From Anaerotruncus colihominis (GTDB lineage: Bacteria > Bacillota > Clostridia > Oscillospirales > Ruminococcaceae), in NCBI GenBank assembly GCA_025146135.1, contig CP102255.1, positions 434,001 through 498,000 on the forward strand: a stretch of DNA of 64,000 nucleotides, written 5' to 3'. Position numbers and translations under genes: made by a program. Every line of letters begins with the position of its first letter. The first letter of the stretch is position 1. Below are positions 50,840 to 60,921 of the stretch, in pieces. A model generated the notes under the pieces. That model worked only from the letters and a program-made list of their open reading frames with translations. It ran no database searches and was not told the origin of the DNA.

Positions 50840-52219
50840 ATGAAGTCCAGGAAAAACAGGGAGCAGTATAAACGCGCGATCATATTCCTGATTTCTTTTC
50901 TGCTGTTGGTTGTGCTGGTAGCGTTGTTCGGACTTATTTGGTATCGGTCATATGCTGGTATAATCATACAGCCGTTTTTCAGAAAAGGTAACTGGTTGGT
51001 CATAGGAGTTTATGCTCTGCTGCTTTACATTTTTACAAGATTGTATGGAGGATATCGAATTGGTTATTTCAAGCGGGCGGAAGTAATTTATTCCGCTGTC
51101 CTGTCGACGCTGATGGTTAATACGGTTACGTATCTGCAAATCAGTCTGATCGGCCGGCGTTTTATGGACCTGCGCCCTCTGGCGGCGATGTCTGTATGTG
51201 ATATGGGTGTGATTATCCTGTGGGCGCTGACAGCGGACAAAGCGTACCGAAAAATTTTCCCGCCTCACAAAATGCTGCTGGTATACGGCGGCCGTTCGGC
51301 TGAGAAATTGATTTTAAAAATGAATACTCGATTTGATAAATATGATATCTGTCAGGCGATTCATATTTCAGAGGGATTGGAATATATTTTTTCCTGCATT
51401 GATCGATTCGAGGCGGTTGTAATCTGCGATGTGAAGGCAAAAACACGCAACTGTATTTTGAAATATTGCTATGCGCGTTCGATACGTGCTTATTTGACAC
51501 CAAAAATTTCCGATACAATTATTCGCGGGGCGGATGTGATCCACCTTTTTGATACTCCGCTGCTGCTGTGCAGCGGGCAGGGGCTTACTTTTGAACAACG
51601 GTTTGCAAAACGGTTGCTGGATATAACAGCCTCATTGATTGCCCTTGCCTTATTGTGGCCGTTTATGCTGTTGATCGCTGCTGCAATCCGGCTTTATGAC
51701 GGTGGTCCGATTCTTTATAGACAGACACGCCTGACGTTGGAGGGCAAGTCTTTTCAGCTCTACAAATTCCGTAGCATGCGCGTCAATGCAGAGCAGGAAA
51801 GCGGCCCGCGCCTGGCGCAGAGAAACGACGATAGAATCACTCCCGTGGGTGTTCTGATCCGCCGTTTCAGGTTGGATGAGCTTCCGCAGATGTTGAATAT
51901 TTTAAAGGGCGACATGAGCTTGGTGGGACCGCGTCCGGAACGCCCGGAAATTGCAGAAATGCTGGAGTCCGTTATGCCTGAATTTGCTTTCAGGTTAAAG
52001 GTGAAAGCAGGCCTGACCGGTTATGCACAGGTGATGGGCAAATACAATACGGAAGCCTATGATAAATTGAAATTGGATCTGATGTATATTGAACAATACT
52101 CGCTGCTGCTGGATTTAAGATTGCTGTTGATGACGATAAAAATCATATTTTTGCCTGGAAGCACAGAAGGCGTTGAGAATGATTGCCTGTGTAGTTCGTC
52201 GGAACGCAGCAGAAAATGA
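50840..52219 (+). CDS. Polyprenyl-phosphate sugar-1-phosphate transferase (WbaP/CpsE-like)
   Basis: A 459-residue membrane enzyme that starts glycan repeat synthesis by moving a sugar phosphate to undecaprenyl phosphate. The N-terminal half has membrane spans and a nucleotide-binding-like fold. The C-terminal catalytic part shows KRLLDITASLIALALLWPFM, then GGPILYRQTRLTLEGKSFQL, YKFRSMR and RRFRLDELPQMLNILKGDMS with SLVGPRPE. It directly follows the TnpB-like gene and opens the glycan pathway. The sugar is probably Glc, Gal or a related hexose; this cannot be decided here. Confidence 0.9.
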   Translation: MKSRKNREQYKRAIIFLISFLLLVVLVALFGLIWYRSYAGIIIQPFFRKGNWLVIGVYALLLYIFTRLYGGYRIGYFKRAEVIYSAVLSTLMVNTVTYLQISLIGRRFMDLRPLAAMSVCDMGVIILWALTADKAYRKIFPPHKMLLVYGGRSAEKLILKMNTRFDKYDICQAIHISEGLEYIFSCIDRFEAVVICDVKAKTRNCILKYCYARSIRAYLTPKISDTIIRGADVIHLFDTPLLLCSGQGLTFEQRFAKRLLDITASLIALALLWPFMLLIAAAIRLYDGGPILYRQTRLTLEGKSFQLYKFRSMRVNAEQESGPRLAQRNDDRITPVGVLIRRFRLDELPQMLNILKGDMSLVGPRPERPEIAEMLESVMPEFAFRLKVKAGLTGYAQVMGKYNTEAYDKLKLDLMYIEQYSLLLDLRLLLMTIKIIFLPGSTEGVENDCLCSSSERSRK

Positions 52220-52242
52220 TGTCTGAAATAGGAGGCGGGCAT

Positions 52243-52689
52243 ATGCATAGGCCTGAAAATCAACAATGCGGAGTCCTGAAATATGCCCGCTATATTTTAA
52301 AGAAATATTGGGAACTGGTTATATACGGCGTCGTAGGCGTTTGCACGACTGTTGTCAATGTCGTTGTCTTTCAGATTTTGTCGGAAAATGGTTTGGCTCT
52401 GTTTTGGAGCAATGCTGCGGCTTTTGTAATTTCTGTATTGTTTGCATATGTTGCCAATTCTCTGGCCGTTTTTCATGCGCCGCTTTCTATTCGTTCCTTT
52501 CTCCAGTTCTGGGGGATGCGGATTGTCAGTCTTGCAATTGACATGGGGGGACTGTTTGCGCTGATCGCAGCGGGATTGGACAAACTGGCCGCCAAAATTA
52601 TTGTCAATGTGGCTGTCATTATTGCCAATTACCTGTTCAGTAAACTGGTGATTTTTAAAAAGGACAAGGGACATAAAAATGGAGATTGA
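52243..52689 (+). CDS. GtrA-family membrane protein
   Basis: A 148-residue protein with four membrane spans of the GtrA family (ELVIYGVVGVCTTVVNVVVF at the N-terminus, then ISVLFAYVANSLAVF). GtrA proteins are thought to flip polyprenyl-linked sugars for GtrII-type or glycan-modifying transferases, and two GtrII-like genes occur later in this cluster. The ATG at 52243 has TAGGAGG upstream; the open frame starts 9 codons earlier. Confidence 0.85.
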   Translation: MHRPENQQCGVLKYARYILKKYWELVIYGVVGVCTTVVNVVVFQILSENGLALFWSNAAAFVISVLFAYVANSLAVFHAPLSIRSFLQFWGMRIVSLAIDMGGLFALIAAGLDKLAAKIIVNVAVIIANYLFSKLVIFKKDKGHKNGD

Positions 52690-53527
52690 AAATAGTCAGT
52701 CACCACCGTATTCTGTTTTGATGGCGACATATTGCGGAGAAAAAGCCGCGTACCTGCATAGAAGCATTGAAAGCATTCTGAATCAAACGGTACCGGCTGA
52801 CGATTTTGTTTTGGTTTGCGATGGCCCGTTGACGCCGGAACTGGATGCTGAATTGGAATACTGGCAGACCAAAACGGATATTTTGAATTTGCTGCGGCTG
52901 CCGAAATCTGAGGGACTTGGAAATGCATTAAACAAAGGGCTTGCGATGTGCAGGAATGAATTGGTCGCACGTATGGACAGCGATGATATTTCCTGTCCGG
53001 ACCGCTGCCAAAAACAGCTCCATGCATTTTCCGTGCACAATGTGGAAATTATCAGTGGCATCGTTGAGGAGTTTGAATCCATGCCGGGTGATTGTGCCCG
53101 GCGGCGCTTGGTTCCGGAACAGCCTGAAGAAATTATCCGATATGCACGGTCGCGCAATCCGTTTAACCATCCCTGTGTCATGTTCAAAAAAAGTGCGGTG
53201 GAGTCTGTGGGAAGCTACCGCACATGTATGCAATATGAGGATTATGATTTGTGGGTGCGGATGTTTCAAAGCGGGATGCAAGGCTATAACATCCAAAATA
53301 CGCTTTTGTGGATGCGCGTAGGGAATGGTTTTTACAGGCGGCGGTCCGGCTTTGATTATTTTAAAAAAGGGCTTTCTTTTCAGCGCCGCCTTTTAAGGAC
53401 AGGCTTTATCAGTCGCGGCCGTTTTTTATGGAATGTTATCTGCCGATTCACCGTTCAAAGCTTACCGCTGGATTTGTGTGAACGCTTCTATCGGCATTTT
53501 CTCAGAAGCGGCGGTCCATGCAGATAA
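52679..53527 (+). CDS. Family 2 glycosyltransferase
   Basis: A 282-residue GT-A transferase: SVLMATYCGEKAAYLHRSIE at the N-terminus, the metal-binding MDSDDISCPDR, and a YEDYDLWVRM motif with the likely catalytic base. Similar to enzymes transferring rhamnose, galactose or amino sugars to lipid-linked intermediates. It overlaps the GtrA gene by 11 bases. Substrate unknown. Confidence 0.88.
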   Translation: MEIENSQSPPYSVLMATYCGEKAAYLHRSIESILNQTVPADDFVLVCDGPLTPELDAELEYWQTKTDILNLLRLPKSEGLGNALNKGLAMCRNELVARMDSDDISCPDRCQKQLHAFSVHNVEIISGIVEEFESMPGDCARRRLVPEQPEEIIRYARSRNPFNHPCVMFKKSAVESVGSYRTCMQYEDYDLWVRMFQSGMQGYNIQNTLLWMRVGNGFYRRRSGFDYFKKGLSFQRRLLRTGFISRGRFLWNVICRFTVQSLPLDLCERFYRHFLRSGGPCR

Positions 53528-53556
53528 AATCAGTTTTGAGGGGATCAGTAGTCGGC

Positions 53557-54324
53557 ATGATTAAAAGTTTAAAAAGATACAGGTTTCTTATCTGGCAGCT
53601 TGTAGCACGCGATATAAAGGTAAAATATCGCCGTTCTTTTCTCGGAGTGGCATGGAGCGTGCTAAATCCGCTGTTGTCTATGGCTGTAATCAGCGTTGTG
53701 TTTTCACAGTTTTTTCGCTTTGATCTACCATATTACCCCATATATTTGATTACAGGGCAGACGATCTTCAGCTTTTTCTCTGAGGCCACCAATTTGGCAA
53801 TGTTCTCAATTCGTGAAAATGCGGCGCTTATCAGAAAAGTATCAATGCCGGTTTATATCTTTCCAATTTCAAGAGTGGTGTCGTCTCTGGTAAATCTTGG
53901 ATTTTCATTTGTGGCGATTCTGCTGGTAGCGTTGTTTATGGGTTTTTCGTTTACGCCTGCAGTTTTGTTCGCACCGGTAACAGCTGCATATATGCTCGTG
54001 TTTGCGATGGGAATCGGGTTGATTCTGGCGGCGCTTTCAGTATATTTCCGGGATATTGTGCACCTTTATAGCGTATTGCTGACGTTGATTATTTATCTCA
54101 CTCCGGTTTTTTATCCATATTCGCTGATACCGGAAGAATTCCGTTTTTTAATCAACGCAAACCCGCTGACTTATTTTGTTGCCGCATTTAGAAGCTCATT
54201 ATACGACGGCGTAATTCCTGGCCTGCAGATTAACTTGTTGTGCGTTGCGTTCAGTCTGTCAAGTTTGCTGGTGGGACTGCTGTTGTTCGGCAGGTTAAGA
54301 CGTAATTTTAGTTTGTATCTATAG
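53557..54324 (+). CDS. ABC-2 polysaccharide export permease (Wzm-like)
   Basis: A 255-residue permease with about six membrane spans. It starts MIKSLKRYRFLIWQLVARDI, and KVKYRRSFLGVAWSVLNPLL is the hallmark of Wzm/TagG-type exporters. With the ATPase next door it exports the lipid-linked glycan. The open frame begins 13 codons earlier (53518), but family members start at this Met; the ribosome binding site is weak in both cases. Confidence 0.88.
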   Translation: MIKSLKRYRFLIWQLVARDIKVKYRRSFLGVAWSVLNPLLSMAVISVVFSQFFRFDLPYYPIYLITGQTIFSFFSEATNLAMFSIRENAALIRKVSMPVYIFPISRVVSSLVNLGFSFVAILLVALFMGFSFTPAVLFAPVTAAYMLVFAMGIGLILAALSVYFRDIVHLYSVLLTLIIYLTPVFYPYSLIPEEFRFLINANPLTYFVAAFRSSLYDGVIPGLQINLLCVAFSLSSLLVGLLLFGRLRRNFSLYL

Positions 54325-54339
54325 TGAGCGGAGGAAGCA

Positions 54340-55086
54340 ATGAGTATAGCGATTCAGTCGGATCATTTGTCAGTCCGATATAATTTATCGGCGAATCGGG
54401 CGGACAGTTTGAAGGAATATTTGATTCGTTTGGTGCGCGGAAAGCTGTTCTATGAGGAATTCTGGGCATTAAAGGATATAAGCTTTTCCTTGGAAAAAGG
54501 CCGGGTGCTCGGAGTTATCGGCCATAACGGTGCGGGCAAAAGCACGCTTTTAAAGACATTGGCTGGGGTGCTTTTTCCCACAAAGGGCGCGATATGCATC
54601 GAAGGGACGGTGGCTCCGCTGATTGAACTTGGGGCGGGCTTTGATCCTGATTTAACGGGCCGCGAAAATGTCTATTTGAATGGTGCGATTCTGGGTTATA
54701 CAAAAAAATTCCTCGATAGCCGCTACGATGAAATCGTCGCCTTTTCTGAGCTTGGCGATTTTATGGATGTGCCGGTTAAAAATTATTCTTCCGGCATGTA
54801 TGCGCGCCTGGGTTTTTCAATTGCAACGCTTGTGGAACCGGATGTGCTATTAGTCGATGAGATACTGTCCGTCGGAGATCTGGATTTTCAGCAGAAATGC
54901 GCAGGGAAAATACAGGCGCTTTTATCGCGCGGGACAACAATCGTCATAGTCTCTCATTCGATCGAAACGATCAAAGAGCTTTGTACAGATGTGCTTTGGT
55001 TAGAGCATGGGATAATTAAACAATATGGCGGCCCTGCCGAAGTGTGCGGTCGTTATCTGGAGGAGGGGACAGGCTCATGCGGATAG
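54340..55086 (+). CDS. ABC polysaccharide export ATPase (Wzt-like)
   Basis: A 248-residue ATPase with Walker A (IGHNGAGKSTLLKT), ABC signature (VKNYSSGMYARLGFS), Walker B (VLLVDEILSVGD) and H-loop (IVSHSIET). It lacks the C-terminal carbohydrate-recognition extension seen in some Wzt proteins, so export is probably not coupled to a terminal modification. It follows the permease gene by 15 bases and overlaps the next gene by 10. Confidence 0.92.
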   Translation: MSIAIQSDHLSVRYNLSANRADSLKEYLIRLVRGKLFYEEFWALKDISFSLEKGRVLGVIGHNGAGKSTLLKTLAGVLFPTKGAICIEGTVAPLIELGAGFDPDLTGRENVYLNGAILGYTKKFLDSRYDEIVAFSELGDFMDVPVKNYSSGMYARLGFSIATLVEPDVLLVDEILSVGDLDFQQKCAGKIQALLSRGTTIVIVSHSIETIKELCTDVLWLEHGIIKQYGGPAEVCGRYLEEGTGSCG

Positions 55087-56930
55087 ATTTGCATCGCTTT
55101 GCCGTGCCGGATACAGAAGTCTGCACAGCGGAGGATTTGTATTTTCGCAGAGATGAGCAAAAGGTTGATTACGATTTTGAGAATGAAAAATATGTGTTTC
55201 AGGAGAAGGGGACGATAGAAGGAAACACATACTTCAATGTGTTCTGCGCATCCAAATGGGCGCAGTATACATCAGTTACCAAATTAGGAGTATCCATACA
55301 GATAAAAGGATCATTTGATATCGCTTTGATGCGAAGCACCCTGATCGATGGGCAGACGTCGCATACAACTGTAATGCAGCGCCGATTTGATTCCGACGAG
55401 AAAATGTTGTGTACTTTTTCGTACAACTTTTCTTATGATCAGTTTCCCTATTTATATTTTGTCCGTCTGACAGCGCGTGCGGATGACAGTGTCTTTTACG
55501 GAGGCGGCTATTTCACAGAGACAGAACAACCGGATCCTGTGAGAATCGGCATTGTATTTTGTACATTTAAGAGAGAGAAATATATTTACCGTAACGCGGC
55601 CTTATTTGACAAGTACTTTTTTCAAAACGAGTATTCTCCCTGTCAGGACCAATTGAGGGTCTTTTATGTAGACAATGCAGGGACGCTGGATCCCGTGAAT
55701 TTTGATGGGAAAAATCAGACGGTGCTGAAGAACCGCAATGTTGGCGGCGCGGGCGGCTTTACACGCGGCATGATTGAAGTAATGCGTCGGCGCGACCTGT
55801 TCACACATGTACTGCTCATGGATGATGATGCGCAGATTGACCCGCATTCGATAGAGCGCACCTGCGCGTTTTTGTCGTTATTGCGCCCTGAACACCGCGA
55901 TTTATTTATCGGAGGCGCAACGTTGCGCCTGGACCTGCAGCATGTTCAGCTTGAGGCCGGCGCTATTTGGGACAACAATGTGCTGATTAATTTGAAGTGC
56001 AATTATGACCTGTCAGAAGAACTGGACCTGTTAAAAAACAACATTGATGAATCGCATAATTACAATGCATGGGTTTATTTCTGCATTCCATTAATGGCCA
56101 TATCGGATCAAAAATTACCGATGCCGCTGTTTGTACGCGGCGATGATATGGAGTTCGGCATCCGCAACAGCCGTAAACTGTTGGAAATGAATGGCGTCTG
56201 TGCCTGGCATGCGCCTGTACACAACCGTTATTCATTTTTTATGACATACTATGTTCTGCGCAATCAATTGATTTTAAATGCCCTGTATGACCGTAAATTC
56301 AATGCACGCGGAGCGGTTGGCGTTATTTTTCACAATATTGCACGTGAATTGCTTTATTATCGATACGGCAATGTTGAACTTGTGTTTTTAGCGGCAGAGC
56401 ATTTTTTGCGTGGCATTCCATTTTTACGTGATACGGACGCGCAGCTATTACACAGCGAAATTATGAAATACACTCCCAAAATGCTTGATTTCAACCAGCT
56501 TTCACAAACAGAATATCCATTTTCCATTTTGAAACTACAGTTGACGCAGGCCCGCAAGGACAGGCGGATAAAAAAGCTGCTGCGGCTAATCACCTTTAAT
56601 GGCTACCTGTTGCCGCGCATTTTCAACAGGCGCGGCGCTTTGAATAATTTTGCTGTAGTAGAGCTTTATAATTGTCGGCCTATTGAATTTTATCGAACTA
56701 AATCGGTGCTTCAAGTTGATATGATTAATGAAAAGGGTGTCATTACACAGCAAGATAAAGCATGTTTTATTAAAACCGGTTTTCGTTTTCTGGGGTTGGC
56801 GCTTCGCATGTTGTTTGGAGGTTATCGAAAAGCGTGCAGATCCTTTATAGAGGAACAGGAAACGGTAACAAATTTATCATTTTGGGAGGATTACTTAAAC
56901 TGTAAGGAGGATCAAAAACATGAATGCTGA
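55077..56930 (+). CDS. GlfT2-like galactofuranosyltransferase
   Basis: A 617-residue transferase with an N-terminal beta-sandwich domain (residues about 1-160), a GT-A core (GIVFCTFKREKYIYRNAALF, then VLLMDDDAQIDP as the DDD metal site and GDDMEFGIRNS) and a helical C-terminal region, the layout of mycobacterial GlfT2. It should add galactofuranose from UDP-Galf, which fits the UDP-galactopyranose mutase gene immediately downstream (11-base overlap). GGAGGAGGGG precedes the chosen ATG. Confidence 0.88.
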   Translation: MRIDLHRFAVPDTEVCTAEDLYFRRDEQKVDYDFENEKYVFQEKGTIEGNTYFNVFCASKWAQYTSVTKLGVSIQIKGSFDIALMRSTLIDGQTSHTTVMQRRFDSDEKMLCTFSYNFSYDQFPYLYFVRLTARADDSVFYGGGYFTETEQPDPVRIGIVFCTFKREKYIYRNAALFDKYFFQNEYSPCQDQLRVFYVDNAGTLDPVNFDGKNQTVLKNRNVGGAGGFTRGMIEVMRRRDLFTHVLLMDDDAQIDPHSIERTCAFLSLLRPEHRDLFIGGATLRLDLQHVQLEAGAIWDNNVLINLKCNYDLSEELDLLKNNIDESHNYNAWVYFCIPLMAISDQKLPMPLFVRGDDMEFGIRNSRKLLEMNGVCAWHAPVHNRYSFFMTYYVLRNQLILNALYDRKFNARGAVGVIFHNIARELLYYRYGNVELVFLAAEHFLRGIPFLRDTDAQLLHSEIMKYTPKMLDFNQLSQTEYPFSILKLQLTQARKDRRIKKLLRLITFNGYLLPRIFNRRGALNNFAVVELYNCRPIEFYRTKSVLQVDMINEKGVITQQDKACFIKTGFRFLGLALRMLFGGYRKACRSFIEEQETVTNLSFWEDYLNCKEDQKHEC

Positions 56931-58074
56931 ATATATCATTGTAGGGGCCGGCTTATCCGGTATAGTGCTTGCTGAAAGACTGGCTTCAATCGGGAAAGAG
57001 GTGCTGATGATCGAGAAAAAGCCGCATATCGGCGGCACATGTTACGATTGCTATAACCATGAAGGCCTTTTGATCCATCAATATGGTCCGCATATTTTTA
57101 ATACGGATAGCCGCGAGGTTTGGGACTATGTCAACCGTTTTTCACCATTTTTTCTGTATCATCATCGTGTAGTCGGCGTAATCGATGGACAGCTCGTACC
57201 CATCCCGTTTAATCTGACCTCGCTTCATCAGTTGTTTCCGAAAGCAATGGCAGCACGTCTGGAGGAAAAATTGGTCGGATTGTATGGTTACAACGTCAAG
57301 GTCCCCATTATGAAGCTGCGCGAACAGCAGGATCAGGAACTGCAGTTTTTGGCGGATTATATTTATGAAAAGGTTTTTTTACACTATACGCTTAAGCAAT
57401 GGGGGATGCGTCCCGAGGAGGTTGGAGACGGAGCGATGTTCCGCGTGCCGGTGCATATTTCATGGGATGACCGCTATTTTCAAAATGCCTACCAGGGAAT
57501 CCCGAAATACGGCTATACCCGGATGATGGAACAGATGCTCTCGTCAGACAAAATTCACTGCCTGACCAATACGGATTACAGACGGGTGCTTTCTATTGAT
57601 GAGGATGGAAAAACCATTCGATTTCTGGGGAATCCGTTTGAGGGTAAAGTTATTTTTACCGCGCGACTCGATGAATTATTTCATCACTGCTATGGCGCGC
57701 TGCCCTACAGGACACTTGATTTCCGTTTTGAGACTTTGGACATGAAACAATATCAAGCGGTCTGTACGGTCAATTATCCAAATGACTATGCGTTTACACG
57801 TATTACGGAATTTAAGCATTTAACTAGGCAGGAACATTCGAAAACAACAATTGTTAAGGAATTTCCGGCACAATATGATCCTTCACGGCCGGAGCTGGAG
57901 CCGTATTATCCCATTCCCATGGAAAAAAACCAGCTTCTTTATCAGCAATACCGCAAACATGCAGCGGCCTGTCCCAACCTTGTTTTGTCCGGCCGGCTGG
58001 CGGATTACCGTTATTATAATATGTCTGATACAATCAAAAACGCATTGCGTGTTTTTGATGAACAGTTGAGATAG
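56920..58074 (+). CDS. glf: UDP-galactopyranose mutase
   Basis: A 384-residue flavoenzyme interconverting UDP-galactopyranose and UDP-galactofuranose. The FAD-binding motif VGAGLSGIVLAERLA is at the N-terminus, followed by EKKPHIGGTCYD and a YGPHIFNTDSREVWDYVNRF block; the C-terminal EYPIPMEKN-type segment is present as YYPIPMEKNQ. AAGGAGG precedes the ATG. It supplies the donor for the GlfT2-like enzyme. Confidence 0.95.
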   Translation: MNAEYIIVGAGLSGIVLAERLASIGKEVLMIEKKPHIGGTCYDCYNHEGLLIHQYGPHIFNTDSREVWDYVNRFSPFFLYHHRVVGVIDGQLVPIPFNLTSLHQLFPKAMAARLEEKLVGLYGYNVKVPIMKLREQQDQELQFLADYIYEKVFLHYTLKQWGMRPEEVGDGAMFRVPVHISWDDRYFQNAYQGIPKYGYTRMMEQMLSSDKIHCLTNTDYRRVLSIDEDGKTIRFLGNPFEGKVIFTARLDELFHHCYGALPYRTLDFRFETLDMKQYQAVCTVNYPNDYAFTRITEFKHLTRQEHSKTTIVKEFPAQYDPSRPELEPYYPIPMEKNQLLYQQYRKHAAACPNLVLSGRLADYRYYNMSDTIKNALRVFDEQLR

Positions 58075-58090
58075 AAGGCGGAACTGCGCT

Positions 58091-59128
58091 GTGGCAATGG
58101 AAGTAATTTCAGTTATTGTCCCGATTTATAATGTAAAAAACGATCTGCGCGCAGCAATGGAAAGCCTGCGTGCCCAGTCGTTCGGCGATTTTCGTGCTTG
58201 GCTGGTCGATGATGGCTCAACAGATGGCTCCGGTGCGGTCTGTGACGAACTTGCACGAGAAGACGCGCGCTTCTGCGTGCTCCGTCAAAAAAATTCCGGT
58301 GCACATGCGGCGCGCAACACGGCATTGGCAAATTGTCAGGGTGAATATGTCTATTTTATGGACGCTGATGATCTTATTGAACGGGAAACCTTGGAACGGC
58401 TGCTGCAATGTGCCCGGCAAACAGATGCAGATATTGCAGTCTGCGGCTATCAGATAGAGTACCGGCGTGCCGGACACCTTGCAGACTGCAAATCTGTCCC
58501 TGGTTTTGACGGTATCATGGCCATTCCTGGAGCACTGCCGGATGGGTTGACCACGGAATTAATCTTTCCGCCGTGGAACAAGCTTTACAGACGGTCATTT
58601 CTCATGCGGTACAACCTGCATTTTCCAGCGACTTATTGGGACGATACGATCTTTAATACAGAGGCGTTTGGCTATGCCCGCAGACTGGGTTTTATTCGTT
58701 ACAGCGGCTATCGTTATATCAAGGGACGCGCCGGTGCAGAAACAGCGAAATTCCGTCCGGATTTGCTTGAAAAGCGCAGGGCTGAATTAACGGCGCTGGA
58801 ACGGCTCGTTTATGAAAAATGGGAAATTCCTACTTTGGATGGAACGCGGATGATAGCAGATTGCTATGTACGCAATCTTTGGGGCTGCTTGACCGCGAGC
58901 TTTATGCCGCAGGTCAGCCGTCAAAAACGGCGCCAAATATTCAGTGAAGTTGCCCATGATTCTGCTGCAAGACATTATGCGGCTTTTATAACCAAGCAGG
59001 CGCATCTTGCGCCGGGAATGGGGATGCTGCTTCGTTGCCCCTTTATAACGCCTGTATATCTTGTTTCATGGCTGCTTGCGCATATTCGTATGATTGCGCC
59101 GCATGGCTTTGATCGGTTGAAACGATAA
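58091..59128 (+). CDS. Family 2 glycosyltransferase
   Basis: A 345-residue GT-A enzyme starting MEVISVIVPIYNVKNDLRAA (numbered from the ATG at 58097; a GTG two codons upstream is also possible). It has the metal-binding YFMDADDLIERETLE and an LTTELIFPPWNKLYRRSFL segment typical of EpsJ/WbbD-like transferases. Substrate unknown. It follows the mutase by 16 bases. Confidence 0.9.
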   Translation: MAMEVISVIVPIYNVKNDLRAAMESLRAQSFGDFRAWLVDDGSTDGSGAVCDELAREDARFCVLRQKNSGAHAARNTALANCQGEYVYFMDADDLIERETLERLLQCARQTDADIAVCGYQIEYRRAGHLADCKSVPGFDGIMAIPGALPDGLTTELIFPPWNKLYRRSFLMRYNLHFPATYWDDTIFNTEAFGYARRLGFIRYSGYRYIKGRAGAETAKFRPDLLEKRRAELTALERLVYEKWEIPTLDGTRMIADCYVRNLWGCLTASFMPQVSRQKRRQIFSEVAHDSAARHYAAFITKQAHLAPGMGMLLRCPFITPVYLVSWLLAHIRMIAPHGFDRLKR

Positions 59129-59155
59129 TTGACTGAACTGAAAGGAAAAGGATAT

Positions 59156-60886
59156 ATGGATTTAATGAGAGCCGTTAAATTGATTGCGCTGTATATGTGC
59201 CTAGGCTTTTTGCTGTTGGCATGCGGTTGTATGGATTTATCAAATGAATCCGGTCTTGGAAATCCTCCACCCACAGATGCAACGGCTTCAAATCCTGAGA
59301 CTACGCCATCCGCGGAGATTGATCCAGCCGCTGCGATTGAACAGGAATTGGCGCTGCGCAGAAACGAGGCCGAGTCTATCTTGTTTTCACAAAAAGCGGT
59401 TGACGCTCAACTGTTGTCAGAACTGGAGAACCCTGCGCATACATTGAAAAATCCATATATCTGCGTCGATCCCTACGGGCTGTCCCCATTGAGCGCAATG
59501 CTGCTTTTCCAGACGGAGGAGCCGGTCGCGATTTCCATACGCGTTCCGGGGAAAACCGCACAGGCCGATGTTACTTTTGCTTTTGACAGTTTGGAGACAA
59601 AACACTGTATACCTGTTTATGGTCTGTATGCCGGACAGGTCAATCAAGTGGAAATTACGGCGACATCAGCCAAGGGCGAGAGTGAAGCGGCAGTGATTCC
59701 AATTGAAACACAGCCGCTTCCCAAAGCGTTGGCAGACAATATTTTGATGACGGAAATGGTGCAGCCGGAAAAGTACCAGGCAGGTATGAACTTTACAAAT
59801 CCGACCGGACCAGGATTAAAAACAACGGCATTTGATTGTAATGGGGATTACAGGTGGTATTTGTCGGATGAGTCTCTGATTTATTGTCGGTTTGCATTTG
59901 ATGATGGACGCCTTATGGTAGCAAAAGGGGCGCAGGAACAAGGTGTGACAATCTTTTATGAGATGAATTATGCAGGGAAAATATTCAATCTTTATGCCGG
60001 ATTGTATGGCTGCCATCATGATATTGAGCCGACGGATCACAATACATTTCTGGTAACAGGTACGGAAGGTGAAACTGTTGAAGATATGATCTATGAAATC
60101 GACCGTATCACAGGTGAAACGGTTAGCAAGCTGGATATGAAGGAAGTTTTCCAGCGCACGCGTTTTTTAAACGACACGATCGGTTATGGATCCCGCGACT
60201 GGCTGCACAACAATGCCGTCACATGGCTGGATGGAGAAGATAAGATCATGATTTCGGCCCGTCATCAGTCTTTGGTAGCTCAGATTTCATGGCCGGAGGG
60301 GACCATCGACTGGATTTTGGCGGAGCCGCGCGGCTGGCTCCCGATGTTCGAACCATTTCTTTTGACGCCTGTCGGCGACACGTTTGAATGGCCCAGTCAT
60401 CAGCATGCACCAAAATATTTGCCGGATCAGGACGGAGATCCGGATACGGTGGACATCCTCCTGTTTGATAATGGCAACGAGCGTCCGGAGCTTTATTCAC
60501 GCATGGTCCAATATCGGATTCATACCAGAGAAAGAACAGTGGAACAAATCTGGCAATATGGAAAAGAACGAGGCGAGGAACTGTTCTCACAATTTACGGG
60601 CAGCGCAAATTTAATGGAGAATGGGAACCGGCTGGGCAACTTCAGCCGATATCAGCAAATAAACGCACAGAGCAGCTTTAATGCCTTGCCTGAAGGCAGT
60701 TCCGCGTTGTCAATGAGCAATATATTTTGTGAAGTTACTGAGAGCGGCGAACGCGTTTGGGAGGTACAGGCTATCGACAGAAGTTCATTCAGTGCCTATA
60801 CAAGCTATCGTCTGGAGCGGCTTCCGTTTTATAATGACAGCGATCTAAAGTTGTGGCTGGGCGTCGACGGCGCATATCATTTTTAA
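59156..60886 (+). CDS. Arylsulfate sulfotransferase-like lipoprotein
   Basis: A 576-residue extracytoplasmic protein. The signal peptide ends in a lipobox (LGFLLLACG), so it should be a lipoprotein. A Pro/Ser/Thr-rich linker follows. The rest resembles the AssT beta-propeller: HHD at 287-289, H351 in DWLHNN, R369/H370 in ISARHQS, and H415/H417 in SHQHAPKYLP. AssT enzymes move sulfate between phenolic esters and acceptors without PAPS. In this cluster it may sulfate the exported glycan. It has its own AAGGAAAAGG before the ATG and ends 35 bases before the GtrII gene. Confidence 0.85.
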   Translation: MDLMRAVKLIALYMCLGFLLLACGCMDLSNESGLGNPPPTDATASNPETTPSAEIDPAAAIEQELALRRNEAESILFSQKAVDAQLLSELENPAHTLKNPYICVDPYGLSPLSAMLLFQTEEPVAISIRVPGKTAQADVTFAFDSLETKHCIPVYGLYAGQVNQVEITATSAKGESEAAVIPIETQPLPKALADNILMTEMVQPEKYQAGMNFTNPTGPGLKTTAFDCNGDYRWYLSDESLIYCRFAFDDGRLMVAKGAQEQGVTIFYEMNYAGKIFNLYAGLYGCHHDIEPTDHNTFLVTGTEGETVEDMIYEIDRITGETVSKLDMKEVFQRTRFLNDTIGYGSRDWLHNNAVTWLDGEDKIMISARHQSLVAQISWPEGTIDWILAEPRGWLPMFEPFLLTPVGDTFEWPSHQHAPKYLPDQDGDPDTVDILLFDNGNERPELYSRMVQYRIHTRERTVEQIWQYGKERGEELFSQFTGSANLMENGNRLGNFSRYQQINAQSSFNALPEGSSALSMSNIFCEVTESGERVWEVQAIDRSSFSAYTSYRLERLPFYNDSDLKLWLGVDGAYHF

Positions 60887-60921
60887 CGATTTATTGATCG
60901 TTGGGAGAGGAAAGAGAGATT

